A stretch of DNA of 64,000 nt from Methanoplanus sp. FWC-SCC4 (GTDB lineage: Archaea > Halobacteriota > Methanomicrobia > Methanomicrobiales > Methanomicrobiaceae): positions 1,108,370 to 1,172,369 of the forward strand of contig NZ_CP043875.1 of NCBI RefSeq assembly GCF_032878975.1, written 5' to 3'. Below the pieces are notes generated by a model, which was not told the origin of the DNA, searched no databases, and saw nothing but the letters and a program-made list of their open reading frames with translations. Below, in pieces: positions 18,234-28,077 of this stretch (positions within the stretch are counted from its first letter, which is position 1; every line of letters starts with the position of its first letter). Made by a program: the position numbers and the translations under genes.

Positions 18234-19859
18234 TTAAGTTTTGAATTTGTCCATTTCAGCTTTTAACGCCTTTGCAAGTTCACTGACTTCATGAACCGCA
18301 CTTCCGATCTCCTCAACAGATGCACTGGCCTCTTCTGCAAGTGCGGCAAGTTCTTCTGTCTCTTTTTGAGCCTTCTTGGTCATATCAGCTCCCTCTTCGG
18401 TGACTGAAACAACTGCATTTGCAATATTTGCCTGATTCTCTATTGCGTGAGTAATTTCACCAATATCATGGCTTACCTGTTCTGCATCCTTTATGATAAT
18501 ATTTAAAGCATCGATTGCAGTATTTACGCTCTTTACGCCTTCCATTATCTCAGTGTTTGCAGATTTAATTGCAGTTGCTGTCTTTTCGCTGCTTGACTGA
18601 ACTGTTGAGACCACTTTCTCAATATTTTCAGTTGCTTCACGGGCCTCTGCTGCAAGATTCTTAACTTCACCTGCCACAACTGCAAAGCCTCTTCCATGCT
18701 CACCTGCTCTTGCCGCCTCTATAGCAGCATTGAGTGCAAGAAGATTAATCTGACTGGTAATATCATTGATAAGTTTTACAACATTGTTTACTTCTTTTAT
18801 CTTCTCTGTGAGATCACTTATTTCAACAACCGATTTTTGGGCAATATCCTCAACAAGAACCATCTTTTTGTTGGCATCATCACCGGCCTTCTGGGCATCT
18901 TTTCCTATCTCCACAACATTATTTGCTGCATTGAAGACTTCCTGTGAAGTACCTGCAATTTCTTCATTGGATGCTGAAAGGTCTGCAATCTGATAATTTA
19001 TCTCTTCCATTTTCTTAAGAAGCTGCCCTGTCAAATCAGCAGTCTTCTGGCTGGACATCGCAACACCCTCTGCTGCACGCGAGACTTCATCAGTCCCTTT
19101 ACTTACCTCGTTTGAATTTATTGAAACCTGTTCGGAAATTGAATTTGCCTGATTCACCGCATTTGAAACCTGAACTCCGATGTTGTCGACAGCCTCTTCA
19201 AAATTTATAAAATCACCGGAAATTTTAATTTTTTTGTCGAACCCTGCACTAAAATCGCCCATGGCATATATTCCACACACCCTTATTGCTTCATTCATCG
19301 GAATTATAAACGCCTCTACCGCATGATTTACAGACTCCACAACTTCACTAAATGCCCCCCTGTGCTTTGAAACGTCACCACGGTAACCCAGATTTCCTAA
19401 AACCGCATTTTCACCCAGAGTTTCAACCTCATCAACAACACCCCGGATTGACTCCATCATTGCAATAAAGGCAGGGAGTATTTTATCATTTGCACTCCTT
19501 TTACCAGTTCCTCCACCAATGTTTTTGAAATCCTGAAGTTTTGAGAGATCACCATCTCCAATTTTTTCGGCAACATCCTGAAGATTCAGCAATCTGTCCT
19601 GAACAATATTGATAGATTCAGCGATTCTTAAGAAAATCCCTTCATATTTGCCATTTACACGCTCTGTATAATCGTTCTCTGCCATTAAGGAAAGAACCCT
19701 GTCACCCTCATGCAATGCCTCAAAGCCTTTGACAACTTCAGCAATCTCAACTATGATGCCACGCAATTCAGGATTAAAATCCTCAGGGTCCGGCCTTTTG
19801 ATAATGTCGCCACTGTTAATACTCTTGAGAATACTCTCGATATCTGATATGTCTTTCAT
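18234..19859 (-). CDS. Soluble methyl-accepting chemotaxis protein
   Basis: 541 residues without any membrane helix. The N-terminal 220 residues hold two to three HAMP-like repeats (for example [16 protein letters not shown] and [10 protein letters not shown]-like [17 protein letters not shown]). The C-terminal half is a long coiled coil with the universally conserved signalling tip [20 protein letters not shown] followed by [15 protein letters not shown]. It should control CheA from the cytoplasm, sensing an internal signal or redox state through the N-terminal part. The ATG is preceded by GGAGG. No other che genes are in the window. Confidence 0.93.
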   Translation of the reverse strand: MKDISDIESILKSINSGDIIKRPDPEDFNPELRGIIVEIAEVVKGFEALHEGDRVLSLMAENDYTERVNGKYEGIFLRIAESINIVQDRLLNLQDVAEKIGDGDLSKLQDFKNIGGGTGKRSANDKILPAFIAMMESIRGVVDEVETLGENAVLGNLGYRGDVSKHRGAFSEVVESVNHAVEAFIIPMNEAIRVCGIYAMGDFSAGFDKKIKISGDFINFEEAVDNIGVQVSNAVNQANSISEQVSINSNEVSKGTDEVSRAAEGVAMSSQKTADLTGQLLKKMEEINYQIADLSASNEEIAGTSQEVFNAANNVVEIGKDAQKAGDDANKKMVLVEDIAQKSVVEISDLTEKIKEVNNVVKLINDITSQINLLALNAAIEAARAGEHGRGFAVVAGEVKNLAAEAREATENIEKVVSTVQSSSEKTATAIKSANTEIMEGVKSVNTAIDALNIIIKDAEQVSHDIGEITHAIENQANIANAVVSVTEEGADMTKKAQKETEELAALAEEASASVEEIGSAVHEVSELAKALKAEMDKFKT

Positions 19860-20027
19860 CGTCAGACCTCCGTTATGTATACTTACCGTGTCGGGAATGG
19901 TATTTATAATTTTATCCTGTTTTCAAAAAACCAAAAATTTATCGATTATTACGAAAAAAAAGGCAACATGGAGCACTTAATGATAATTGATGAGTATAAA
20001 AAAAAGATTTGATTTTAATTATTTGTT

Positions 20028-20921
20028 TTAATTATTTATCTGTAAAAGAATATTTTCCATTACTTCATCGACATGCTTCCATGTCTCTTTATTCTGTTCT
20101 GTTCCGTCCCTGCGCATGATAAAAGGCTTCCCTTCGTCACCGGCTTTTCGCATATCCGGATCAATCGGTATTCTGCCAAGGTAAGGTACACTTAATTCAT
20201 CAGCAGCTTTCTTTCCACCACCGATTCCAAAAATATCGATGGTATCCCCACAATGCGGGCAGATAAGACCGGACATATTTTCAATAATTCCAAGGACCTT
20301 AAGACCAAGTTTCTCAATAAATTTAACAGATTTTGTTGAATCCAGAATTGCAACTTCCTGGGGCGTTGTAACGATAACGGCTCCGGCAATATTTGGTGCG
20401 AGCTGTGCAATTGAAAGTGCCTCGTCACCGGTTCCGGGGGGTAAATCAACTACAAGGTAATCAAGATCTCCCCAGTTGACATCTTCAAGGAACTGACGAA
20501 TAGCAGTATTCTTCATTGATCCACGCCAGATAATCGGACTGCTCTTGTCAGGGAGCAAAAATGCCATAGAAACAACGCCGAGTTTTCCTGTAAGCATTAC
20601 AGGCTCAATGTGTTTTCCATCGTATGAATTAAGTTTTTCGTCTTCAATTCCAAGCATTTTTGGGATATTTGGCCCGTGAATATCAGCATCTGCGATACCT
20701 GTCTTATATCCCTTATTGGAAAGTGCCATAGCAAGATTTACTGCAACTGTACTCTTACCTACACCACCCTTGCCGCTTAAAACAAGAATAACATTTTTTA
20801 CGTTCATCTCAACCTTTTGCTGCATGCCGGATGCTGCTTTCTGCGAATCATTGCATGAAGTTGCAGAAGCACATCCTTTGCAGTTTCCATCACATTCTGA
20901 GTTTGAATTGTTATCAGTCAT
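20028..20921 (-). CDS. apbC: Mrp/ApbC iron-sulfur cluster carrier ATPase
   Basis: 297 residues. A short Cys-rich N-terminus (CDGNCKGCASATSC) is followed by the deviant Walker A GKGGVGKST, then PPGTGDEALSIAQ and the cluster-bridging CxxC in LICPHCG. This is the Mrp/Nbp35 family of scaffold or carrier proteins that deliver [4Fe-4S] clusters to apoproteins. Methanogens depend heavily on such clusters. The gene is alone with 170 bp before the MCP gene downstream. Confidence 0.95.
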   Translation of the reverse strand: MTDNNSNSECDGNCKGCASATSCNDSQKAASGMQQKVEMNVKNVILVLSGKGGVGKSTVAVNLAMALSNKGYKTGIADADIHGPNIPKMLGIEDEKLNSYDGKHIEPVMLTGKLGVVSMAFLLPDKSSPIIWRGSMKNTAIRQFLEDVNWGDLDYLVVDLPPGTGDEALSIAQLAPNIAGAVIVTTPQEVAILDSTKSVKFIEKLGLKVLGIIENMSGLICPHCGDTIDIFGIGGGKKAADELSVPYLGRIPIDPDMRKAGDEGKPFIMRRDGTEQNKETWKHVDEVMENILLQINN

Positions 20922-21275
20922 TTTTTTACTCCCAAATATGTAAAAAAATTCAGTTTATATGTAGAAATATTCAAAATTAGTTAAAGATAAATGTATCAAT
21001 TGTGCCACCTGAGATGAAATTTGGATTTTATCACAGATTTTCTTATTTTATCCACTTTAAATTCCATAAACTCCAAATTTTTAAAATAATATATTATGCT
21101 AAAAAAATTATCAGAATTTCAAAAATCAACATAACGCCAAAATTCTCCTGACAAAACAGAGAAAAATTAAAAATTCATTCAAAAAAAATTCTTCTGATTA
21201 TTAGTCGGGCTCTTTGGATAAAGAATAAATAATGAGAAATTAGTATAGGTCATTTAAAAAAAGGGGGCAAACATC
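20922..21275. other. AT-rich divergent intergenic region
   Basis: 354 bp between two divergent genes. Very AT-rich, with several TATA-like stretches. AGGGGGC just before 21276 is the ribosome-binding site of the next gene. I see no further gene or structured element. Confidence 0.5.
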
Positions 21276-21746
21276 ATGCAAAAAGAAATTCAAAAACTAA
21301 GTGTAAGTATATCGGTCTTAAAACTGCCATACAATTACACCTGTGACGGAAATGACATTTCACCCGAAATCTCAATCGGCGGTGTAAGTAAAGATGTCAA
21401 AAGTATGGCAGCAATAATGCTTGATCAGACTTCTCCTAAAGGAGGCAACTTTGTTCACTGGATCATGTGGAATATTGATCCTGCAATAATGATACCAGAA
21501 GATATTCCTAAAAAAGAAGTCATTGATTTCCCGTTCAATGCAGTTCAGGGAACAAACGGATTTGGGAAAATCGGTTACAACGGACCATGCCCGAAACCTG
21601 GTGAAAACCACAGATACCTGCTCAAAATATATGGCCTTGACACCCTTCTTGACTTAAAACCGGGTTCAAATTACACCGACCTTCAAAATGCAATTCATAA
21701 TCATGAAGTTGCCTATGGCGAAACATTTGTCCTTTATGGAAGATGA
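21276..21746 (+). CDS. YbhB/YbcL family (PEBP-like) protein
   Basis: 156 residues of the phosphatidylethanolamine-binding protein fold. Signature parts are YTCDGNDISPEI, HWIMWNID, GPCPKPGENHRYLLKIYGLD and the C-terminal LYGR. No signal peptide, so it is cytoplasmic. The cellular role of the bacterial and archaeal members is not settled. It is preceded by AGGGGGC. Confidence 0.9.
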   Translation: MQKEIQKLSVSISVLKLPYNYTCDGNDISPEISIGGVSKDVKSMAAIMLDQTSPKGGNFVHWIMWNIDPAIMIPEDIPKKEVIDFPFNAVQGTNGFGKIGYNGPCPKPGENHRYLLKIYGLDTLLDLKPGSNYTDLQNAIHNHEVAYGETFVLYGR

Positions 21747-21809
21747 AATTCTGCCATTTCTTTTTTTAGATTTAATTATAAATATTGAAATTTTATATCT
21801 TATATTATC

Positions 21810-22985
21810 TTGAATGAAAATGAAATTATAAATGATTGTAAAGGTTATGTAAATTCCTTTGAAAAACTGTATTCTCCATTTGCAACCAGGGATGCTGATG
21901 CCATACGAAGGCATAATCTTAAAAAACCGGATATAAGAACTAATTTTTCAAGAGATTCCGACAGGATAATTCACTCCCGTGCATTTGCACGTTATATTGA
22001 CAAAACACAGGTATTCTACCTTGTAAAAAATGACCATATTACACATCGTTCTCTTCATGTTCAGCTGGTCTCTAAAATCGCAAGAACGATCGGCCGTGCC
22101 CTTCATTTAAATGAAGATCTAATTGAGGCAATTTCCGCAGGGCATGACATAGGCCATCCGCCTTACGGGCACACAGGAGAAGAATTTCTCTCAGATTTAT
22201 GCTTAAAAAACAGTGCAGGAAAATTCAGGCACAGTGTTCAGAGCATACAGTTCCTGGAAAAAATAGAAAATACTGATCTTTCAATACAGGTTCTTGACGG
22301 AATAGTCTGCCATAACGGAGAAAAATATGATACTCACATTTCACCTCAAAAATGCGGTTCATGGAAAGAATTTGATGAGAGGGTAATAAAAATTAGAGAT
22401 AAGGAGGAAGATATCCACCCGATGACCCCTGAAGGATGTGTTGTCAGATTTGCAGACACAGTTGCCTACATAGGCAGAGACATCCAGGATGCTAAGGAAG
22501 TTGGTTTAATTCAGAAAGATCATCAGTTGCCCGAGAGTGTTTCAAAAATTCTTGGCAATGAAAACCGTGATATTGTAAATATGCTGATAATGGATCTGAT
22601 CTCCAACAGCGATATGGAAGAATCCTGTTCTGTCTCTTACAGTGAGGACGTATCTGCCGCACTTAATGAATTAAAAGAATACAACTATGAAAAAATATAT
22701 AATAATCCGGTTCTGACATCACAAAAGAATAAAATAAAAAATATGTATGAATGTCTCTTCAGTGAATACTTAAAAGACCTCGAATATGAAAATAAAAAAT
22801 CAAAAATATATACTGATTTTCTAAATAATCACTGGAATACAGGAATAAATTCAGGATATGCAGAATCGTCAGAACCGCCTGAAATAGTACGCGATTTCAT
22901 AGCAGGAATGACAGACAATTACTTTGAAAGCAGATTTTATGAAACCGTTATTCCCTCAAAAGTTGAAGGCAGATTCGGCAGATAA
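21810..22985 (+). CDS. dgt: dGTPase-like deoxynucleoside triphosphate triphosphohydrolase
   Basis: 391 residues. The HD-domain metal ligands are in RSLHVQLVSKIART and AGHDIGHPPYGHTGEEFLS, and RFADTVAYIGRDIQDA completes the set. The segment SRDSDRIIHSRAFARYIDKT is typical of the Dgt family. It would cleave dNTPs to nucleoside and triphosphate. The chosen start is TTG because no in-frame ATG occurs before the conserved part; the upstream TATATTATC is TATA-like and very close, so the message may be leaderless. Confidence 0.88.
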   Translation: MNENEIINDCKGYVNSFEKLYSPFATRDADAIRRHNLKKPDIRTNFSRDSDRIIHSRAFARYIDKTQVFYLVKNDHITHRSLHVQLVSKIARTIGRALHLNEDLIEAISAGHDIGHPPYGHTGEEFLSDLCLKNSAGKFRHSVQSIQFLEKIENTDLSIQVLDGIVCHNGEKYDTHISPQKCGSWKEFDERVIKIRDKEEDIHPMTPEGCVVRFADTVAYIGRDIQDAKEVGLIQKDHQLPESVSKILGNENRDIVNMLIMDLISNSDMEESCSVSYSEDVSAALNELKEYNYEKIYNNPVLTSQKNKIKNMYECLFSEYLKDLEYENKKSKIYTDFLNNHWNTGINSGYAESSEPPEIVRDFIAGMTDNYFESRFYETVIPSKVEGRFGR

Positions 22986-22998
22986 ACTATAACAGATC

Positions 22999-23021
22999 GG
23001 GAATAAAACACTATTTTTCCC
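22999..23021. terminator. Possible weak hairpin between convergent genes
   Basis: GGGAA-N13-TTCCC with T-rich right arm, 13 bp after the dgt stop and 80 bp before the stop of the convergent regulator gene. The stem is short, so it is a weak call. Confidence 0.3.
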
Positions 23022-23100
23022 TTATTTGTAAGCAATCTGATAAAAATATAAAAATCACAAAAAAGTATTTTTTCCTGATGGCATACAGGTAGTGGTGGAA

Positions 23101-23421
23101 TTATTTCTGGTTATTATTCATTACGCTGACACACTGACAGATATCGCAGATAGTAACGGATCCTTCTCCGCTGACTACACCTTCCGCCCATGCATCAATA
23201 ATTTCATTCAGTTCAGCGGAAATGGGTATTTCACCAAACCCTCTTTTTTTACTGACGTACTGGGATACTGCAGCTCTTGATATCCCCATCCATCTGGCTA
23301 CCTTAGCCTGAGGTATACCATTATCAACTACAAGACGGCAGACAAGCTCTGCCCTCACCTGCGGAAGATAAAGACGTACAACCTCGTCACATTTCATTAT
23401 GTCACATAATGAGTATGTCAT
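23101..23421 (-). CDS. Small HTH regulator with C-terminal Cys motif
   Basis: 106 residues. Residues about 30-60 form a helix-turn-helix (NGIPQAKVARWMGISRAAVS followed by QYVSKKRGFGEIPI), resembling the archaeal COG2522-type XRE-like proteins. The C-terminus has closely spaced cysteines (CDICQC) and there is another Cys pair near the start (CDIMKCDE), which might hold metal or an Fe-S cluster. The gene overlaps the preceding winged-helix gene by 4 bp, so both are made together. Target unknown. Confidence 0.75.
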   Translation of the reverse strand: MTYSLCDIMKCDEVVRLYLPQVRAELVCRLVVDNGIPQAKVARWMGISRAAVSQYVSKKRGFGEIPISAELNEIIDAWAEGVVSGEGSVTICDICQCVSVMNNNQK

Positions 23422-23687
23422 GCTGCAGCCATTTCCGTTGAATCGTCAGATTTTTTTAATTCGCTTTTTTGATAAAGCACCTGCCTTGCATCTCTGAAAT
23501 TAAACTTCTCGATAATCATACCGTTTTCTTTCAGACGTTTTAGTGCATAGCGTATAGTTCTTGGAGCAATTTCCGCTTCATTAGTCATGTCCTTAAAGGT
23601 TCGTGGTTTACCGTCTTCAAGGAGTTCAAGGACTGCCCTCGCTGACGGGGGTAGTCGAATTTTGTTCACGCTGTTAACGACTGGCAT
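23418..23687 (-). CDS. Small winged-helix regulator
   Basis: 89 residues with one winged-helix domain: ARAVLELLEDGKPRTFKDMT, then APRTIRYALKRLKENGMIIE. It is likely a transcription repressor. Its start codon lies at about the predicted transcription start, so the message appears leaderless. Two GTTAAC-type palindromes overlap the promoter and the first codons, which suggests self-regulation, probably together with the overlapping downstream HTH gene. Confidence 0.8.
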   Translation of the reverse strand: MPVVNSVNKIRLPPSARAVLELLEDGKPRTFKDMTNEAEIAPRTIRYALKRLKENGMIIEKFNFRDARQVLYQKSELKKSDDSTEMAAA

Positions 23688-23718
23688 ACTATCTTGTTAA
23701 CACTGTTAACATATATAA
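23664..23718 (-). promoter_or_regulatory. Promoter with two palindromic operator sites
   Basis: On the minus strand a TATA box (CTTATATATG, plus-strand 23710-23719) is followed directly by GTTAACAGTGTTAAC (23696-23710). A second, similar site GTTAACAGCGTGAAC lies at 23664-23678, inside the first codons. The centres are 32 bp apart, three helical turns, so two dimers could bind on one face. This fits autoregulation of the two-gene regulator operon. Confidence 0.7.
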
Positions 23719-23855
23719 GTTTCGTCTTTTTACATCAATATAAATAATATCAGATATAACCCCAATATGAAAAATATTCATTTAGAGACGTATTTTCTAA
23801 AATTTAAAGGTTAAAAATAATTTTTAAACACTGGTTAATCATAAGAAGAAATGGA

Positions 23856-25037
23856 TTAATTATTTGGTTTGCATGAGTATGATTTGATAATAGATTTATA
23901 GATTTTTACAGCTTTTTTTAATTTTTCAACGGAAACCCTTTCGTCAATACTATGCAGGGTTTCAATCTCACCGGGGCCGTATTCAATTACATTGAATCCC
24001 TTTTCACGAAGACACCTCGCGTCACTTGCAGCCCACTGGACAATCGGATAAGATTTGGCACCATAAACAGAACTGATACTCTCACATGCAGTTTTTACCA
24101 GACTGATGTCAGCGCGGGTAATAGTCGGATCACTGCACTCTTCAATATTTACTGATGCATTAACGCAGACATCCTTAATATTCTCAATGAGCAGCGTACT
24201 GTCACATCCCCAGGGAATTCTCATCTCAAAGTCCAGGTAACACTTCTGGGCAACAATATTGAGCTCTTCGCCGCCTGATATCTTACCGGGGTTATATGTA
24301 ATTCTCGCAAGAATATTCTCCGGATTACAGATGTCAAAAAATTCTGATATAACTTTTGAGGAATCTGAAATAATGCAGGCAATGTCGTCATCAACATCAT
24401 ATATTATTTCATTTAGGGATTTTGCAAATGCCAAAAAATCGGTTGCATTCATAATTGCACTTTTCCCGATTTCCGGATACAGCGAACCGTGACCGGGAGT
24501 TCCGGTAAATTCAAAATTTAGCCTGACCAGGCCTTTTTGACCTACACAAGGATTTAAGTGCGGAGTAGGCTCTGCAACAATACAGTCACAGGGTTCAATC
24601 ATGCCTTCCCTTAAAAGATGCCTGACTCCCAAAGGCCCTCCGTTTTCCTCATCACAGACAAAACAAAGATTTGCATTTGGTGTAATTCCTTCCTTTAAGG
24701 TCTCTGAAAAAGCAGTGAGCAAAGCAGCACAGCCGCCCTTCATATCAGTTGATCCACGTCCATAGACAAATCCGTCTTTAATAATACCTGAAAAAGGATC
24801 ATGGGACCATCCGTCCGCAATTGCCGGAACAACGTCAACATGCCCAAGCAATAAAAGATCTTTTGGACCATAACCGGTAAGTATGTTGCATCTGCCATCA
24901 TCTCCGCCGGTAAGACTTACAGGAACATCAATATCCTCAAGATAATCCCTGATATAGCCAATAACATCCCGGGTATTCCCCGGAGGATTTACACTTTTTA
25001 TCCGGACAAGTTCCGAACAGAGCTCTGCAACATCCAT
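23856..25037 (-). CDS. M20 family metallopeptidase, ArgE/DapE-like
   Basis: 393 residues of the M20 zinc amidohydrolase family. LLLGHVDVVPA gives the first metal His and Asp, GRGSTDMKGG the bridging Asp, and CDEENGG the catalytic Glu pair. GTPGHGSLYPEIGKSA marks the dimerisation domain. Possible activity is desuccinylation or deacetylation of an amino acid precursor (DapE or ArgE). The presence of dapA, dapB and asd in the window makes lysine synthesis attractive, but methanogens commonly use the aminotransferase route that needs no DapE, so the substrate is left open. It may be co-transcribed with the 169-residue gene 13 bp upstream. Confidence 0.8.
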   Translation of the reverse strand: MDVAELCSELVRIKSVNPPGNTRDVIGYIRDYLEDIDVPVSLTGGDDGRCNILTGYGPKDLLLLGHVDVVPAIADGWSHDPFSGIIKDGFVYGRGSTDMKGGCAALLTAFSETLKEGITPNANLCFVCDEENGGPLGVRHLLREGMIEPCDCIVAEPTPHLNPCVGQKGLVRLNFEFTGTPGHGSLYPEIGKSAIMNATDFLAFAKSLNEIIYDVDDDIACIISDSSKVISEFFDICNPENILARITYNPGKISGGEELNIVAQKCYLDFEMRIPWGCDSTLLIENIKDVCVNASVNIEECSDPTITRADISLVKTACESISSVYGAKSYPIVQWAASDARCLREKGFNVIEYGPGEIETLHSIDERVSVEKLKKAVKIYKSIIKSYSCKPNN

Positions 25038-25050
25038 AATTACTTAAAAA

Positions 25051-25560
25051 TTAATTTTTTGTTTTAAGAAATTCCTGGAATATAGCATCAAGTGAGGATT
25101 CTTTATACAGACTCCTGATAAATTTCAGGTCAAACAACTCATCAATCCATTTGTTAAATGAACTGACCGAATTTGGCTGAGTGTCATCGGGATGTTGTGA
25201 AATCCTGAAACTCCTGTATGATGCAGGGGCTGAGACATCATAGATATTCCTCCATAAAGAAGGAAGACTATCAAACTTTTCTCTATGGTTTTCCTTAAGC
25301 CAGTTGATAAATTCAGGGAAATATGCCTTGTCACCAACCTTTTCCTCATCAATACGCCACCTGAGATATTCCATATTCATTTTATTTCTTACATTATGGT
25401 AATTGTAAGCAAGAATGCATATTGAAAAATCCACATGCGCTATTGTATCCATGAAATAGAAATAGAAAACCGGATTAAAATCACTTACAGATTCAAGAAC
25501 AAGTGACTTGGAATAAAGTTTATCAAGAACAACCTGATATTCATTTTTTTCCTGAAGCAT
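25051..25560 (-). CDS. Hypothetical protein, 169 residues
   Basis: Not recognised. It is a soluble, aromatic-rich protein (YFYFMDTIAHVDFSIC, YLRWRIDEEKVG, SLPSLWRNIY) with no signal peptide, membrane helix or obvious metal motif. It starts 60 bp after moaA in the minus-strand direction and ends 13 bp before the M20 peptidase gene, which suggests a shared transcript. Codon usage looks like that of its neighbours. Confidence 0.6.
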   Translation of the reverse strand: MLQEKNEYQVVLDKLYSKSLVLESVSDFNPVFYFYFMDTIAHVDFSICILAYNYHNVRNKMNMEYLRWRIDEEKVGDKAYFPEFINWLKENHREKFDSLPSLWRNIYDVSAPASYRSFRISQHPDDTQPNSVSSFNKWIDELFDLKFIRSLYKESSLDAIFQEFLKTKN

Positions 25561-25620
25561 ATTTAAGTATTAACCAGGATACAAAAAAATATTTGCTAAA
25601 TTACAGTAAAAATTGGATTT

Positions 25621-26499
25621 TTATTTAAAAAATGGTTCGCGTCTTCCAACTGCAACCCTGAAAAGCTCTTCGAGTTCTTCTCCCCTCTTACCCCTGACAT
25701 TCACATGATTGTCATGTCTTAACAGACATGGCTTTAATTCGCCATCAGAAGTAACTCTCAGACGATTGCAGTTTGCACAAAATTCTTTGTTATGCATCGG
25801 TCTTACAACCTCAACCTCGGCACCCTCAAGGCAGTATTTCTTCCTGTGATGCATTCTTCTTGTAATTATGGTCTTTGAGCGTTTCTTTAAATCTTCTTCA
25901 AGTTCACTGACATTGCTTACGCCTTTATCCACATCTAAATCCATAAGTTCAATAAACTGAAGAATTATTTCCTTCCTGCCGCCTGCAAACCTTATGAAGT
26001 TTTCAACCTCATCTTCATTGACCCCTTTTAATACAACAATGTTCAGCTTAACAGGAGTGAGACCTGCATCAACAGCCGCCTCAATGCCTTCAAGAACCTC
26101 CGGAAGCATATCCTTACCACTGATTTGTTTGTATCTTTCACGATCCAGACTGTCAATGCTGATATTTACTCTTGAAAGCCCCGCTTCTTTTAGATCTTTT
26201 GCGATAGGTGCAAGGAGAGTACCGTTTGTCGTCATTGAGGCTTCCATACCTTCGGGAATTGCCTTAATTATATCAATTATATCCTTTCGGATAGTAGGCT
26301 CACCGCCGGTGAGCTTTACACTATTAATTCCAAACTTTTTGGCAACTCTCAATATCTCTGCAATATCCTCAAGACTCATCTCCTCTTTTGGTTCAAATTC
26401 ACCTTCGCGGTGACAATATGTACACCTGAGATTACATTTTGAGGTGAGACTTATTCTTAAATTTGTAACATTTCGCCCATAGGTATCAATCAGATGCAT
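25621..26499 (-). CDS. moaA: GTP 3',8-cyclase (molybdopterin/tungstopterin synthesis)
   Basis: 292 residues from the ATG at 26499, which has GAGGG eight bases upstream; an in-frame start 30 bases earlier would lie deeper in rlmE and is less likely. Radical SAM Cys22, Cys26 and Cys29 are in KCNLRCTYCH. The second cluster is in EFCANCNRLRVTSDGELKPC. LTGGEPTIRKDI is also typical. It makes cyclic pyranopterin precursor from GTP, the first step to the Mo/W cofactor of formylmethanofuran and formate dehydrogenases. It overlaps rlmE by 14 bp. Confidence 0.93.
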   Translation of the reverse strand: MHLIDTYGRNVTNLRISLTSKCNLRCTYCHREGEFEPKEEMSLEDIAEILRVAKKFGINSVKLTGGEPTIRKDIIDIIKAIPEGMEASMTTNGTLLAPIAKDLKEAGLSRVNISIDSLDRERYKQISGKDMLPEVLEGIEAAVDAGLTPVKLNIVVLKGVNEDEVENFIRFAGGRKEIILQFIELMDLDVDKGVSNVSELEEDLKKRSKTIITRRMHHRKKYCLEGAEVEVVRPMHNKEFCANCNRLRVTSDGELKPCLLRHDNHVNVRGKRGEELEELFRVAVGRREPFFK

Positions 26500-27085
26500 C
26501 CCTAAACCCTCTGAAATTTTTGGCAACAATATATGCTTCAGAACTACCCCTTCTTGTTGCTTTCGTTCTGTAAACTTTAACAGAGTAAAAATTCCTTCTG
26601 GCCTCGTCTAAGAGTTCCTTAAACATTTCACCCTGGAAGGATTTTACAACGAAATTGCCACCCGGCTTTAAGATAAGGCAGGCATACTTTAGCGCCAGTT
26701 CTGAAAGAGCAATTGCACGCGCCTGATCATAAGATTTCTGGCCGGATAATTTTGGGGATGCATCACATACTACCACGTTTACAAAATCCACATGGGAAAG
26801 AATCCGGGACTGAATCTTTTCGGTTGTGAAATCTCCCTTTATTGTAATTACACCTTCAACCGGGGCAATCGGATTTAGATCCACTCCGATTACTTTCCCG
26901 TCTGTTAAATCGCGCAGAACCTGAAGCCAGCTGCCTGGTGCCGCTCCCAAATCCACAACATTGTCATCAGAGCGTATAATCTCAAACCTTTTCTGAATAT
27001 CCAGCAATTTGTATGCTGCACGCGAACGATAGCCTTCCCTTTTAGATTTTTTATAAAATCTGTCTGCATCCCATTGAGAACCCAT
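26486..27085 (-). CDS. rlmE: 23S rRNA (uridine-2'-O-)-methyltransferase
   Basis: 199 residues of the FtsJ/RrmJ family. The SAM motif is VVDLGAAPGSWLQVL. Lys from SKREGYRSRAAYKL, Asp from VVCDASPKLSG, Lys from GGNFVVKSFQG and Glu from SSEAYIVAKNF form the K-D-K-E catalytic set of 2'-O-methyltransferases. It modifies the ribosomal A-loop uridine. It is the first gene of a minus-strand run continuing into moaA. Confidence 0.94.
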   Translation of the reverse strand: MGSQWDADRFYKKSKREGYRSRAAYKLLDIQKRFEIIRSDDNVVDLGAAPGSWLQVLRDLTDGKVIGVDLNPIAPVEGVITIKGDFTTEKIQSRILSHVDFVNVVVCDASPKLSGQKSYDQARAIALSELALKYACLILKPGGNFVVKSFQGEMFKELLDEARRNFYSVKVYRTKATRRGSSEAYIVAKNFRGFRDASD

Positions 27086-27331
27086 ATTTTTTCCTTTTTG
27101 ATGATTTTGTTATTCTAAAATTTATAAACAGTTTGGGTTATAATCTTCCCTTTAATTTCAGTAACTTTTGAAACTCCATAAATCATATGAAGTCAAAACA
27201 TCAGATATAATTAAAAATTATGCTCATATAGTTTATAATAGAGTTAGATGAAAACATAATTGTGAACAAGCTTGCATATAGCACACAATAATCTACTTAT
27301 AGAGCGTTTGATTCAAAAACGGGGTAAATAA

Positions 27332-28075
27332 ATGTTAAAGGCAGCTATTGATACAGAAATTTTTAAAGAAACGGTTGATGTTATTTCCGCGATGGTAACT
27401 GAATGCCGCCTGCATATAAATGAAGACAGTTTCTCGACACGTGCAGTAGATACTGCTAATGTCGCGATGATTTCACTCGATCTTTCAAGCAGCGCGTTTT
27501 CTTCATACGAAGGAACAGATACCGAGATTGGTCTTGATATCAACAAGATGAAAAATATCGTCAGCATGATGGGAAAGGAAGATACTCTGAGTCTGGATCT
27601 TCCGGAAGGCGGATATAAAATGGAAATGTCCTTTGGAGGATATAAATATTCAATAGCCCTTCTGGATGTAAACACTGTCAGAAAGGATCCAAACCCGCCA
27701 AACATCGAACTTCCGGGAAAAGTTATAATCTCAGGTACAGCTTTAAACAATGCAATAAAAGCGGCAGCACTTGTTTCTGATAAAATTGCTTTTGGGATTA
27801 ATCCGGAAAAGGGAACTTTTTACATGGAAGCAGACGGTGACACTGATCACATCAACCTCGAACTCGGAACAGATGAACTTATTTCACTGGTACCGGCAGA
27901 AGCGCGCTCCATGTTCTCACTTGACTACCTAAAAGACATGGGTAAAGTGATGAGCAAAGCAGACGAGGTTGAGATCCAGATAGGTATTGATCATCCAGTT
28001 AAATTTGTATTCAACATTGCAGACGGAAACGGACATGTTGAGTATCTTCTTGCACCACGCATTGAAGCAGACTGA
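27332..28075 (+). CDS. pcn: DNA polymerase sliding clamp (PCNA)
   Basis: 247 residues, the normal length of archaeal PCNA. It begins MLKAAIDTEIFKETVDVISA and contains the interdomain region and the C-terminal LAPRIEAD. It forms a ring trimer that tethers polymerase, ligase and FEN1 to DNA. Only 2 bp separate it from priL, so replication genes are coupled. The start follows GGGG with a normal gap. Confidence 0.97.
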   Translation: MLKAAIDTEIFKETVDVISAMVTECRLHINEDSFSTRAVDTANVAMISLDLSSSAFSSYEGTDTEIGLDINKMKNIVSMMGKEDTLSLDLPEGGYKMEMSFGGYKYSIALLDVNTVRKDPNPPNIELPGKVIISGTALNNAIKAAALVSDKIAFGINPEKGTFYMEADGDTDHINLELGTDELISLVPAEARSMFSLDYLKDMGKVMSKADEVEIQIGIDHPVKFVFNIADGNGHVEYLLAPRIEAD

Positions 28076-28077
28076 TT

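Noticed and set aside
23856-25037. Firm naming as DapE
   Set aside because: Many M20 enzymes look alike, and methanogens usually make diaminopimelate without the succinylated intermediate.
26497-26529. Longer N-terminus for MoaA
   Set aside because: The extra ten residues overlap rlmE and lack a ribosome-binding site; the ATG at 26499 has GAGGG at the proper distance and begins with the family's usual N-terminus.
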